Assembly (NCBI RefSeq): GCF_000168975.1
Contig: NZ_AAUW01000001.1
Span: forward strand, 372,001-436,000
DNA length: 64,000 nt
Source: Roseibium aggregatum IAM 12614
GTDB taxonomy: Bacteria > Pseudomonadota > Alphaproteobacteria > Rhizobiales > Stappiaceae
Direction: 5' to 3'
This document shows positions 32,349 through 41,461 of the stretch, in pieces (within the stretch, counting starts at the first letter, position 1; each line of letters opens with the position of its first letter). The notes under the pieces are model-generated. The model did no database searches. It was not told where the DNA came from and saw only the letters and a list, made by a program, of their open reading frames with translations. Made by a program: the position numbers and the translations under genes.

Positions 32349-33441
32349 GTGCGGAGCAGCTGTGTCAGGTCCATCAGTCAGTTCTCCACCACCAGGGAAA
32401 TCCTGAAGTTCGAGGGCGCCAACAAAGCGGCCTACTGGCGAAAATTCGCCCTGCTGCTGTCGCTTGCCGTGATCATCGCTACGATGGGACTTCTGCGAAA
32501 TTCAGGCGCCGTGGTGATTGCGGCCATGCTTGTCGCTCCCCTGATGACGCCGATCCTCGGTATTGCCTCATCTATCGTCATGGGATGGGTCGGCAGAGCG
32601 CTGTTCCTTATACTCACGGTCTGGCTGGCGGCGGGGGCCAGTATCATCATCTCATGGCTGATTGTCTGGATAGCCGATGCCCCTTCGACATTGTTGCTTC
32701 CGGATGAGGTGCTGAGCCGGAGCAACCCTGGTGCGGAAGACATGGTCGTCGCGCTGGCGGCCGGTATCGCGGGTGCCTATGTCCAGATACGGAAGTCGGA
32801 AATCAGTCTGCTGCCCGGTGCGGCCATTGGCGTTTCGCTGGTTCCGCCGCTTGCGGCGGCCGGTATCCTGCTTTACTTAGGCGAACAGGAAGCGGCCTAT
32901 GAGGCAACGCTGCTCTTTGCCACCAATTTCGGTGCGATCATCTTCTCTGCCAGCATTGTCTATATTGTCCTTGGCCCACGGGAGCGTGGTCTTCCGCAAG
33001 GCGCATCGGGGCGTCAAGTTTACCCTCGGCATGGCGGTAACGCTGGCCTTCCTGACCGTCGTTCTGGTCCAGCTGCTGGCAGCGACTTACCTGCGTTACA
33101 TCGAAACCGGAACAGATGCCATCCTGGCACAACGTACCAAGGAATGGGCAGGGGACACCCCTGTCGAGATCATCCGGGTGGATGTGCACGCGCGCACCAA
33201 GATTGCGGAGATCTGGGTTCTTCTCGATCTGCCATCGGACGCGCAGTACAAGATCGGTTCTCTTGATGACTTCCTGCCGGCAGCGATGAAGGAGCATCCC
33301 TTCAGGAAAGCCGCCCGCGACGTTCTGGGAGAAGACGACAAGGTGGTCGTCAGGTATCAGACACGTATCGCCTGGCAGGTGGATCTCGCAACGGAAGCGA
33401 TTGATGTCGCGCCTTCGGTCGATGCCGTGCAGGAGGATTGA
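32349..33441 (+). pseudogene. DUF389 family membrane protein, split by a frameshift
   Basis: The first frame (from a GTG at 32349) gives a good DUF389 membrane core: LLLSLAVIIATMGLLRNSGAVVIAAMLVAPLMTPILG through LLPGAAIGVSLVPPLAAAGILLYL and ATNFGAIIFSASIVYIVLG near 32976. It then becomes nonsense, while a frame one base later picks up RKAHRGVKFTLGMAVTLAFLTVVLVQLLAATYL and a soluble end to 33441. The join lies within about 32976-33010; no homopolymer is present there. So either the gene is broken, the base call is wrong, or a frameshift is programmed. DUF389 function is not established. Confidence 0.75.
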
Positions 33442-33457
33442 CGAGCACTACAAAATA

Positions 33458-33485
33458 AAACCCCGCCGAAAAGGCGGGGTTTTGA
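33458..33485. terminator. bidirectional intrinsic terminator
   Basis: AAACCCCGCC / GGCGGGGTTT is a 10-base perfect stem with loop GAAAA, with A-rich flank to the left. It lies between the convergent DUF389 and GAF genes and can serve both. Confidence 0.9.
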
Positions 33486-33508
33486 ACAACTGCGTGTCCG
33501 GTTCGGTC

Positions 33509-34015
33509 CTAGGCAGTTGCCAGCAGTGCCCGGCTGGCGAGATAGGCAGCTTTGGCCGGCACCGAAAGCCATGCCTTCGCCTGGGCAACGCGTTCGGGCG
33601 TATAGTGATGCTCTTCATCAAGCATGTTGAGGGTGCCCACCAGCGTATCGCCCAGAACGACAGGCAGGTTGATGACCGAGCCGCAGCCGAGGCGGCCGAT
33701 CAGTTCGTAGTCCGGAAACACGCTCGCGATGTCGGCAAGCGTATTGGCAACGAAGCTCTGCCGGTCCTTGTGCACGGTTTCGAACCAGCGGTCATAGGTA
33801 ATCTGCTTGGTGCCGGAAACCGGATAGTCTTCCGGATGCGAGGTGTAGGAGCGCTGTGCCAGCCCGGTTGTCATGTCTGCTGTCATGAAGGTGAACAGCT
33901 TCGCGCCGATGGTTGCCCGTGTCAGGTTCATGAGAGCTTCAAACGCGGCGTCGGAAGTGGTTGCGATGGACAAGGCATGGTCAAACGTGGCCAAAGGGCC
34001 GGAAAAATCGGTCAT
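33509..34015 (-). CDS. GAF-domain protein
   Basis: 168 residues, one GAF domain across nearly the whole chain: [38 protein letters not shown], then FPDYELIGRLGCGSVINLPVVLGDTLVGTLNMLDEEHHYTPE. There is no output domain. It begins 32 bases after the stop of the last ABC ATPase gene, so it is probably the last gene of the peptide-transport operon and could sense a small molecule related to it; the ligand is unknown. Confidence 0.85.
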   Translation of the reverse strand: MTDFSGPLATFDHALSIATTSDAAFEALMNLTRATIGAKLFTFMTADMTTGLAQRSYTSHPEDYPVSGTKQITYDRWFETVHKDRQSFVANTLADIASVFPDYELIGRLGCGSVINLPVVLGDTLVGTLNMLDEEHHYTPERVAQAKAWLSVPAKAAYLASRALLATA

Positions 34016-34047
34016 CTATCGAATTCTCGAGCAAATATGGTTGAGGG

Positions 34048-34800
34048 TCAGGCGGATTGCAGAGTGCCGCCGCTGGCGGCATAGAGTTCGCGGGAATAAG
34101 GCTCGGACAGCCGGCCCGACTTGAGGGCGTCGACACCGGCAATCTCCACCACGCGGCCATAGCGCATGACGGCCAAACGGTCGCACAGGAACGAGACCAC
34201 GGGCAGGTTGTGAGTGACCATAAGATAGGTCAGCCCCTGTTCGCGCCGCAGTTTCTTCAAGAGGTTCAGGATTTCCGCCTGCACGGAAACGTCCAGCGCG
34301 GACGTTGGTTCGTCCAGCAGCAGCACCCGTGGTTCCAGCATCAAGGCGCGCGCGATGGCAACGCGTTGGCGCTGACCGCCGGAAAGCTGATGCGGAAAGC
34401 GGAAGCGGAACCGCTGGTCCAGGCCGACTGCGGCCAGCATGTCCTTGACCCGGCTGTCCCGTCCGCCAATGCCATGAATGGCCAGCGGTTCGGCAAGGCA
34501 GGTGTCTACGGTCTTGCGCGGATGCAGCGAGCCATAGGGGTCCTGAAACACCATCTGGCAGGTTTCGGCGAAGGCCCGGTCCGGGGCATGGCCGCGGGCC
34601 TTGCCCTCAACGCTGATGGTTCCTGTCCAGTCAGGAGCCAGTCCGGAAATCGCTTTCAGGATCGTCGATTTGCCGGAGCCGGATTCCCCGACAAGTGCAA
34701 AGCTCTCCCCTTCGGCAACATCAAAGGTGACATCATGAACCACGGCCGTGTCGCCATAGCTGATGGAGAGATTTTCCAGATGGATAGCGGTATTGGTCAT
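34048..34800 (-). CDS. peptide/nickel-type ABC transporter ATPase (second subunit, DppF-like)
   Basis: 250 residues. Walker A GESGSGKST, signature LSGGQRQRVAIARAL, Walker B RVLLLDEPTSALD and a following H-loop YLMVTHNLPVVSF. It powers import through the two permeases upstream in the operon. It overlaps the preceding ATPase gene by 4 bases. The C-terminal extension typical of oligopeptide ATPases is short here. Confidence 0.9.
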   Translation of the reverse strand: MTNTAIHLENLSISYGDTAVVHDVTFDVAEGESFALVGESGSGKSTILKAISGLAPDWTGTISVEGKARGHAPDRAFAETCQMVFQDPYGSLHPRKTVDTCLAEPLAIHGIGGRDSRVKDMLAAVGLDQRFRFRFPHQLSGGQRQRVAIARALMLEPRVLLLDEPTSALDVSVQAEILNLLKKLRREQGLTYLMVTHNLPVVSFLCDRLAVMRYGRVVEIAGVDALKSGRLSEPYSRELYAASGGTLQSA

Positions 34801-35642
34801 GTTCCGGCTCCCGTGGTCCAGGTGCTGCGGTCCAGAACGGGCAGCTCATCGCGATCTTCATCCATGCGCGGCATCGCCGCGATCAGGCCGCGGGTGTAGG
34901 GGTGCTTTGCCTTGTGCAAGTCGCTCGCCTTGCATTGCTCGACGATTTCGCCGCTGTTCATCACCAGAATACGATCGCAATAACGGGACACCAGATTGAG
35001 GTCGTGGCTGATCAGGATCAGCCCCATGCCCTTGCCGGTGACCAGATCGTCGATGATGTCGAGCACCTGGGCCTGCACGGAAACGTCGAGTGCGGAGGTC
35101 GGTTCGTCGGCGATCAGCAGATCCGGTTCAGGGATAAGCATCATGGCGATCATGATGCGCTGGCCCATCCCGCCGGAAACCTCATGCGGATAAAGATCGG
35201 CGACACGGGACGGTTCGTTGATGCGAACCGCTTCCAGCATTGCCAGCACCCGTTCCTTCAGCTCCCGGCGTGGCAGCTTCTTGTGGGTGACGAGGGCTTC
35301 GGCGATCTGCTCGCCGACGGTCATGACCGGGTTCAGCGAGAATTTCGGGTCCTGCATGACCATGGAAATGCGGGCCCCGCGCAGATCGCGCATCTGGCGT
35401 TCGCTGCGGCTGAGCAGGTCGATGCCGTCGAAGGTCATGCGTCGGGCAGCGACCTTGCCGGGTTTGCGGATCAGGCGCAGGATCGCCCGGCCGGTCATGG
35501 ATTTGCCGGAGCCGGATTCGCCCACGATCCCCAGCCGTTCGCGGCCAAGCGTGAACGAAATGCCCTTGACCACATCGACCGGGCCGCGCGCTGTCGGGAA
35601 GGTGACGGTCAGGCCGTCAATCTCGAGAAGGGGCGCGCTCAT
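34797..35642 (-). CDS. peptide/nickel-type ABC transporter ATPase (first subunit, DppD-like)
   Basis: 281 residues. Walker A GESGSGKSM, signature EVSGGMGQRIMIAMML (one letter off the usual LSGGQ), Walker B DLLIADEPTSALD, H-loop ILISHDLNLVSR. The C-terminal HPYTRGLIAAMPRMDED is the family's oligopeptide-type end. Overlaps of 4 bases with both neighbours show tight co-translation with the permeases. Confidence 0.9.
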   Translation of the reverse strand: MSAPLLEIDGLTVTFPTARGPVDVVKGISFTLGRERLGIVGESGSGKSMTGRAILRLIRKPGKVAARRMTFDGIDLLSRSERQMRDLRGARISMVMQDPKFSLNPVMTVGEQIAEALVTHKKLPRRELKERVLAMLEAVRINEPSRVADLYPHEVSGGMGQRIMIAMMLIPEPDLLIADEPTSALDVSVQAQVLDIIDDLVTGKGMGLILISHDLNLVSRYCDRILVMNSGEIVEQCKASDLHKAKHPYTRGLIAAMPRMDEDRDELPVLDRSTWTTGAGT

Positions 35643-36535
35643 TGCTTGTCTCCCTGTTTGGGATCGAGCACGTCGCGCAGGCCGTCACCGAGGAAACAGA
35701 AGCCGAGGCTCACCAGGATGATGGCAAAACCCGGCATGGTGGCGACCCACCATTGGTCGAGAATGAAGTTGCGTCCACGCGAGATCATCGCGCCCCATTC
35801 CGGCAGGGGCGGCTGCGCACCCAGGCCGAGAAAGCCGAGACCGGCCGCCGTCAGGATGATGCCGGCCATGTCCAGTGTGACGCGAATGATGGTGGAGGAT
35901 GCACAGAGCGGCAGCACGTGGCGCAGGATGACGCGCGCGGATGACGCCCCCTGCAGGCGTACGGCGGCAATGAACTCCGCATCGCGGAAGGTGATCGTTT
36001 CCGCGCGGGCGATACGCGCGTAGGCGGGCCACGCGGTGATCGCGATGGCGATGATCGCGTTTTCGATACCGGGTCCAAGGGCCGCCACGAAGGCAAGCGC
36101 AAGGATCAGTTTCGGCATGGACAGGAAGATATCGGTCACGCCCATGAGCACCCGGTCTGTCCAGCCGCCGAAATATCCGGAGATCGCACCGACAATGAGG
36201 CCGATGGGAGCGGCAATGACGGCCACCATGGTGACGATCATCAACGTGATCCGTGCCCCGTAGACCACCCGGGAATAGATGTCCCGGCCCAGCTCGTCGG
36301 TGCCCATCCAGTGAGCTGCGGATGGAGGCATCAAGCGGTTGGCCAGATCCTGGCCGATGGGAGAATAGGGGGCGAGCAGGGGCGCGAAGATCGCCATCAC
36401 GATCAGCACCAGAATGATGAAGCCACCCACCACGGCAAGCGGATTGCGCAGCAGCGCTGCAAACACACGCCAGGCGCGGCCAAGGTATGCCTGCAGGCGT
36501 GAAGAGGGACTGTCGTCGAGAAGCCAGTCGATCAT
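35639..36535 (-). CDS. peptide-type ABC transporter permease (DppC-like)
   Basis: 298 residues with an N-terminal membrane helix, a periplasmic loop (GTDELGRDIYSRVVYGARITLM is the family signature) and five more helices. The EAA loop appears as AETITFRDAEFIAAVRLQGAS. It pairs with the DppB-like permease, whose start lies upstream with a 4-base overlap. Confidence 0.9.
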   Translation of the reverse strand: MIDWLLDDSPSSRLQAYLGRAWRVFAALLRNPLAVVGGFIILVLIVMAIFAPLLAPYSPIGQDLANRLMPPSAAHWMGTDELGRDIYSRVVYGARITLMIVTMVAVIAAPIGLIVGAISGYFGGWTDRVLMGVTDIFLSMPKLILALAFVAALGPGIENAIIAIAITAWPAYARIARAETITFRDAEFIAAVRLQGASSARVILRHVLPLCASSTIIRVTLDMAGIILTAAGLGFLGLGAQPPLPEWGAMISRGRNFILDQWWVATMPGFAIILVSLGFCFLGDGLRDVLDPKQGDKQ

Positions 36536-37641
36536 TTGCGGGCCCTCGGATCGAGAATGCGGTAAAGCACGTCGGAAATCTTGTTGATGAGGATGAAGAC
36601 GGCACCAATGACAAGGGTCGCGCCAAGCACGGCGTTCATGTCGGCATTGAGCAGGGCATTGGTCAGATAGTTGCCGATACCGGGCCAGGAGAACACGGTC
36701 TCGATCATCACCGATCCTTCCAGGAGCGCGGCATAGGACAGGCCGATCACGGTGATGAGCTGAATACGGATCGGATAGAACGCGTGGCGCCAGATGACGC
36801 GGCGTTCCGGCACGCCTTTTACCCGCGCAGTGGTCACATATTCATGGCCAAGCTGGTCGAGCATGAAGGAGCGGGTCATGCGGGCGATATAAGCAAGGCT
36901 GAAGAACCCGAGGATCGATGCCGGCAGCATCAGGTGATCGAGCGCGTTCCAGAAGATGTCCCACTCACCGGCGACGAGGCTGTCGATCAGGTAAAGTCCG
37001 GTAACAGGATCGACGATGCCGTCATAGAAGATGTCGATCCGGCCCGGGCCGGCAACCCAACCAAGGCCAGCGTAGAACACCGCCAGGCCCACCAGACCAA
37101 GCCAGAAAGCGGGAACGGAATAACCCAGAAGTCCGAGCACGCGGATCAACTGGTCGACCCAGCTTCCCTGACGCGTTGCTGCCAATACCCCCATTGGCAC
37201 GCCAAGCAGAACGCCGATCAGGATGCCGATGGTTGCCATTTCCAGGGTGGCGGGAAAGAAGCGCGCCAGATCTTCAGTGACGGGCCGTCCGGTGGAAATC
37301 GACGTGCCGAGATTTCCGGTGAAGACATCGCCCACATAGGAGAAAAACTGGATGATCAGCGGACGGTCGAGCCCCATCGCCTGCCGCGCGGCCTCATAAA
37401 CCTCGTTCGAAGCCCTGTCGCCGACAACCGCCAGCACCGGATCGATCGGCACCACGCGGCCGATGAAGAACGTGATCGCAAGCAGGCCGAGAAACGTTGC
37501 AGCCGTCACGACGCAAAAGCGCAGCACCGCGGCGGCGCTGCCCAGAAGCTGGCTCGTCAACAGGCCTTCCCGCGCGTCGGTCGCACTTTCAGAGGGCTCA
37601 AAAGACATGCCGGTATCGGCGTATCGCCGTTCCCTGTTCAA
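36532..37641 (-). CDS. peptide-type ABC transporter permease (DppB-like)
   Basis: 369 residues. A longer than usual N-terminus (about 40 residues) precedes the first membrane helix LRFCVVTAATFLGLLAITFFIG. Family motifs include IQFFSYVGDVFTGNLGTSI and the EAA loop ARVKGVPERRVIWRHAFYPI. It is the first gene of the minus-strand operon, divergent from the XRE-cupin regulator. The binding protein is not in this operon but on the other strand, 0.9 kb away. Confidence 0.9.
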   Translation of the reverse strand: MNRERRYADTGMSFEPSESATDAREGLLTSQLLGSAAAVLRFCVVTAATFLGLLAITFFIGRVVPIDPVLAVVGDRASNEVYEAARQAMGLDRPLIIQFFSYVGDVFTGNLGTSISTGRPVTEDLARFFPATLEMATIGILIGVLLGVPMGVLAATRQGSWVDQLIRVLGLLGYSVPAFWLGLVGLAVFYAGLGWVAGPGRIDIFYDGIVDPVTGLYLIDSLVAGEWDIFWNALDHLMLPASILGFFSLAYIARMTRSFMLDQLGHEYVTTARVKGVPERRVIWRHAFYPIRIQLITVIGLSYAALLEGSVMIETVFSWPGIGNYLTNALLNADMNAVLGATLVIGAVFILINKISDVLYRILDPRARK

Positions 37642-37799
37642 CCGGTTTCTTCAAGTCGGCTCTCCACGCTTGTGTGACTCAATTTCTGAAGCTGGGCTTT
37701 CAGGTTGTTGTTTTTAAACAGTTTTGAGAAAGCGCCTCAGGTGGGTTCGTTTCAAAGCTGCCTAAAAAAGTTCTTGGAGCATACAAAAAAATCTGGTTA

Positions 37800-37818
37800 C
37801 ATCAAAAAAATTTTGATG
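37800..37818. promoter_or_regulatory. perfect 8-3-8 palindrome before the XRE regulator
   Basis: CATCAAAA-AAA-TTTTGATG is a perfect inverted repeat ending 13 bases before the TTG start of the regulator and touching its ribosome site (gatgggag). It lies in the 190-base AT-rich gap shared with the divergent transporter operon. It could be an operator for autoregulation or a hairpin hiding the ribosome site. Confidence 0.55.
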
Positions 37819-37831
37819 GGAGTAAAAATCT

Positions 37832-38506
37832 TTGAGCAGTTCGACGGCACGTGCCGCCTCCGATGTCGACACAAAGGTTGGTGCGCTGATCCGGGCGCGG
37901 CGGCGGCAATTGGGTCTGACACTGCAACAACTGGGCGACGCTTCGAACCTGTCGGTCGGCTATCTCAGCCAGGTCGAGCGTGACCATGCCACACCGACAC
38001 TCGGTTCTCTGGCTGGCATTGCCCGGGCACTCGGCGTTGGGCTGGACTATTTCGTTGCCCAGCCGCGTGCCCAGGACGCGCTCACCCGCGCCGCGACACG
38101 TCCCAATTTCTCCATTTCCGGTTCCGCGGTCAGCTATGAGCGGCTGGCCACCGAGTTTCCGGGAAACCAGCTTTCCTCCTTCATCCTCACGGTGCCGCCT
38201 GGATATGCTTCCGAAACGGTGAGCCATGAGGGTGAGGAGCTGATCTACATCCTGGAAGGATCCATCACCCAGTATCTCGACGGGGTGGCGATGGTGATGA
38301 CCGCTGGCGACAGCCTGCATTACCGGGGAAACACCCCCCATGCCTGGTCCAACCCGAACGACGCGCCGGCGAAGATCCTGTGGACCGGCACCCTGACGAT
38401 TTTCAACGCCGGTGACGAGAAAACCAGCCGTATCGAGCTGGTGTCGCCGGACAAGAATGCGGTGAAGGCATCGCCTGGCCGCACCAAGAACAAGAACAAA
38501 TCCTAA
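37832..38506 (+). CDS. XRE-family regulator with C-terminal cupin domain
   Basis: 224 residues from a TTG start with ggga(g) placed correctly upstream. N-terminal helix-turn-helix (LIRARRRQLGLTLQQLGDASNLSVGYLSQVERDHATPTLGSLAGIARALG) and a C-terminal cupin (VSHEGEELIYILEGSITQYLDG...GDSLHYRGNTPHAWSNPND). Such regulators sense small ligands and control neighbouring amino-acid, polyamine or peptide genes. It lies between the divergent transporter operon and the co-directional binding protein, so it probably controls both. Confidence 0.9.
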   Translation: MSSSTARAASDVDTKVGALIRARRRQLGLTLQQLGDASNLSVGYLSQVERDHATPTLGSLAGIARALGVGLDYFVAQPRAQDALTRAATRPNFSISGSAVSYERLATEFPGNQLSSFILTVPPGYASETVSHEGEELIYILEGSITQYLDGVAMVMTAGDSLHYRGNTPHAWSNPNDAPAKILWTGTLTIFNAGDEKTSRIELVSPDKNAVKASPGRTKNKNKS

Positions 38507-38530
38507 CCCCTGACAGACGGAGACGAAGGA

Positions 38531-40207
38531 ATGAAGCTTTTAAGGACCGCACTTCTGGCGGCCACCCTGGCACTGCCGATTGCGCAACCTGCCAGTGCCG
38601 CGACGCCGGACAACATTCTGGTTGTGGCGCAGAATATCGATGACATTGTCGCCATTGATCCGGCACAGGCCTACGAGTTTTCCTCCGGCGAACTCGTGAC
38701 AAACGTCTATGACCGACTGGTGCAATACGATGCCGAAGACCCGACGGTTCTGGCACCGGGCCTTGCGGCCGAATGGCAGGCCGACGCTGACGCCAAGACC
38801 ATCACCTTCACCCTGCGCGATGGTGCGAAATTCCATTCCGGTAATCCGGTTCGTGCGGAAGACGTCGTGTTTTCCTTCGCACGCGTCATCAAGCTGAACC
38901 TCACCCCGGCTTTCATCCTGGCCCAGCTCGGCTGGACGGCGGAAAATGTCGAGGACATGGTTGCGGCGGACGGCAACAAGGTCATCGTCAAATACGAAGG
39001 TGATTTCTCGCCGGCTTTCGCCCTCAACGTCCTGGCAGCCCGCCCGGCTTCCATCGTCGATGAAAAGACGGTGATGGAGCATGAAGAAGACGGCGACATG
39101 GGCAACAAGTGGCTCAATGCCAACTCTGCCGGTTCTGGTCCTTTCGAACTGCAGACCTACCGCCCGAGCGAACTGGTGCGGTACAAATCCAACGCCGATT
39201 ACTTCAAGGGCGCTCCGAAGGTTGAAGGTGTCATCATCCGTCACGTTGCCGAAGCTGCCACCCAGCAGCTTCTGCTGCAGTCTGGCGATGTCGACATGGC
39301 CCGTAACCTGACGCCGGACCAGATTGCCGGTATGGAAGGCGACACCGTCAAGGTGGAAACCTATCCGCAGGCCGCGGTCCACTTCTTGTCCTTCAACCAG
39401 AAGAAGGACGTTCTGCAGCCTGAAGCGGTGTGGGACGCGGCGCGTTACCTCGTCAACTACAAGGGCATGACCGACAGCTTCCTGAAGGGCCAGATGGAAA
39501 TCCATCAGGCTTTCTGGCCGAAGGGCTTCCCGGGATCCTATGACGAAACGCCTTACACCTATGCCCCTGAAAAGGCCAAGCAGATCCTGGCGGATGCGGG
39601 CATCGAGACGCCGATCACGGTAACCCTCGACGTGATCAACTCCACACCGTTCACGGATATGGCCCAGTCGCTGCAGGCAAGCTTTGCCGAAGCCGGCATC
39701 AACTTCGACATCATCCCGGGCACCGGTTCGCAGGTCATCACCAAGTACCGCGAGCGCAGCCACGAGGCGATGCTGCTGTACTGGGGCCCGGACTTCATGG
39801 ACCCGCACTCCAACGCCAAGGCCTTTGCCTATAACAGCGACAACTCCGACGACAACTACCAGGCAACCACCACATGGCGGAATGCCTGGGCTGTTCCGGC
39901 AGAGATGAACGACATGACCAAGGCAGCGCTGGCCGAGAGCGATCCGGAAAAACGCAACGAGATGTATGTCGAATTGCAGAAGGAAGTTCAGGCCAAATCG
40001 CCGATCGTCATCATGTTCCAGGCAGCCTATCAGGTCGCCATGGACCAGAAGGTCGAAGGCTACGTCAACGGTGCCACCTCCGACTTTGTCTACTATCGTC
40101 TTGTGACGAAGAACCGACGCGAAAGATCAAGCCGTCCCGGTCTCCGGGGCGGCTTTTTGTTTCTTGCAGCCGGTCACCGATTGACCAATCTTTCCGGAGT
40201 TTCCTGA
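38531..40207 (+). CDS. family 5 peptide-binding protein with an apparent stop-codon loss
   Basis: 558 residues with a clear signal peptide (LLAATLALPIAQPASA). Family 5 solute-binding features include FTLRDGAKFHSGNPVRAEDVVFSF, ANSAGSGPFELQTYRPSE and LYWGPDFMDPHSNAKAF. The normal end appears to be YYRLVTKN at 40114; the next codon is CGA at 40115 where TGA would fit. The frame then runs 30 codons through a transcription terminator (40130-40158) to a TGA at 40205. The last part is not family-like. It is the periplasmic receptor for the importer on the opposite strand. Confidence 0.88.
   Translation: MKLLRTALLAATLALPIAQPASAATPDNILVVAQNIDDIVAIDPAQAYEFSSGELVTNVYDRLVQYDAEDPTVLAPGLAAEWQADADAKTITFTLRDGAKFHSGNPVRAEDVVFSFARVIKLNLTPAFILAQLGWTAENVEDMVAADGNKVIVKYEGDFSPAFALNVLAARPASIVDEKTVMEHEEDGDMGNKWLNANSAGSGPFELQTYRPSELVRYKSNADYFKGAPKVEGVIIRHVAEAATQQLLLQSGDVDMARNLTPDQIAGMEGDTVKVETYPQAAVHFLSFNQKKDVLQPEAVWDAARYLVNYKGMTDSFLKGQMEIHQAFWPKGFPGSYDETPYTYAPEKAKQILADAGIETPITVTLDVINSTPFTDMAQSLQASFAEAGINFDIIPGTGSQVITKYRERSHEAMLLYWGPDFMDPHSNAKAFAYNSDNSDDNYQATTTWRNAWAVPAEMNDMTKAALAESDPEKRNEMYVELQKEVQAKSPIVIMFQAAYQVAMDQKVEGYVNGATSDFVYYRLVTKNRRERSSRPGLRGGFLFLAAGHRLTNLSGVS
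40130..40158 (+). terminator. intrinsic terminator inside the binding-protein reading frame
   Basis: AGCCGTCCCGG / CCGGGGCGGCT form an 11-base stem (one G-T pair) with a TCT loop followed by TTTTT. It lies 13 bases after the presumed ancestral stop and before the M24 peptidase gene, so it would be a normal end-of-gene terminator if the stop codon were intact. Confidence 0.85.
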
Positions 40208-40208
40208 A

Positions 40209-41303
40209 ATGTCTTCCCTTTCCGATCAGCGCCTTGCCGCCCTGCGCGATCGCATGTCCGCGACCGGGACCGACCTCGTGGCCATTGGTCCTTCCAGTCA
40301 CATGATGTATCTGGCCGGTCTCGACCCCCATGGCGATGAGCGACCGGTGATGCTGCTGGTTTCGAAAAGCCATGCCGGCTTCCTGATGCCGGCGCTCAAT
40401 GTCGACAGCTCGCGCCAGAAGACAAACTTGCCCTTCTTCCCCTGGCGCGACGACGACGGCCCCGATGCCGCGCTCGCCATGCTGCTGGCAGCTTCCGGTC
40501 TTCCCGAAACGCCGAGTGTCGTTATCGACGAGACCATGCGCGCTGATTTCGCCTTGCTGTTGCTGGATGCCCTTCCGGGCGCTTCGCGCCGGTTTACCGG
40601 CGACACGGTCGGTTTCCTGCGCGCCCGAAAGGAAGAGGACGAATACCGGCGTCTCAAAGCCAGTGCCGTTCTGAATGACGCAGCTGCCATGGCTGGTTTC
40701 GATGCGCTGAAACCGGGCATTACCGAACTTGAGATCGCTGCCGTCATCCGCGACGTCTACAAGCAGGCTGGCGCAACGCCGGTTTTCACCTCGGTCTGCT
40801 TCGGCGGTAATGGGGCTTTCCCGCATCATCACACCGGCGAAACGCAATTGAAAGACGGCGATGCCGTGCTGATCGATACCGGCGGCCGACTTGAGGAATA
40901 CCCGTCCGACATGACCCGGGTCGGTTTCTTCGGTACGCCGACAGAGGAATTTGAAAAAGTCCACGCGATTGTGGAAAAGGCCGTGGAGGCAGCTCTTGCG
41001 GCGGCAAAGCCGGGTGTTGCTGCGAAATCAATCGACAAGGCCGCCCGGGATGTCATTTCAGCGGCAGGCTATGGCGAGTTTTTTACACACCGCACAGGCC
41101 ACGGCCTTGGAATAGACATACATGAGCCTCCATATCTGACGGCGACTTCCGAAACCGTGCTCGACGAGGGCATGGTGTTTTCAATCGAACCTGGAATTTA
41201 CCTTCCCGGTCAATTCGGCCTGCGTCTTGAGGAAATCGTGATCCTGCGCGCCGATGGACCGGAGACCCTCTCCGACTTGCCGCGCACCGCGGTGGTGAGG
41301 TAA
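40209..41303 (+). CDS. M24 family Xaa-Pro-type metallopeptidase
   Basis: 364 residues. N-terminal creatinase-like domain (about residues 1-130) and a C-terminal pita-bread catalytic domain. Metal ligands are seen in LIDTGGRLEEYPSDMTR (two Asp), the His motif HRTGHGLGIDIHEPPYL, and Glu in SIEPGIYLPGQFGLRLEEIV. It removes N-terminal residues before proline and fits with uptake of peptides by the neighbouring transporter. It starts one base after the extended binding-protein stop. Confidence 0.92.
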   Translation: MSSLSDQRLAALRDRMSATGTDLVAIGPSSHMMYLAGLDPHGDERPVMLLVSKSHAGFLMPALNVDSSRQKTNLPFFPWRDDDGPDAALAMLLAASGLPETPSVVIDETMRADFALLLLDALPGASRRFTGDTVGFLRARKEEDEYRRLKASAVLNDAAAMAGFDALKPGITELEIAAVIRDVYKQAGATPVFTSVCFGGNGAFPHHHTGETQLKDGDAVLIDTGGRLEEYPSDMTRVGFFGTPTEEFEKVHAIVEKAVEAALAAAKPGVAAKSIDKAARDVISAAGYGEFFTHRTGHGLGIDIHEPPYLTATSETVLDEGMVFSIEPGIYLPGQFGLRLEEIVILRADGPETLSDLPRTAVVR

Positions 41304-41461
41304 AGGCCCTTCAATAGGCGGGCACGAAGCTGTTTCGGGTACGGGGTCGGATTGCCGCTCCTTCGTAAGGGAAGGGGCACGAAAATCTTGTAAGGGTTTG
41401 CGGGAGGCCTGCTTTGAAGCGGGACTTTCGCGAAGCCTGACCGCGAAGCCGAAACGGATTC

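Noticed and set aside
41304..41461. Possible second att site for an island at tRNA-Pro
   Set aside because: No copy of the tRNA 3' end (GGTTCAAATCCGGCC...) was seen in this gap, so an integration border could not be shown within the window.
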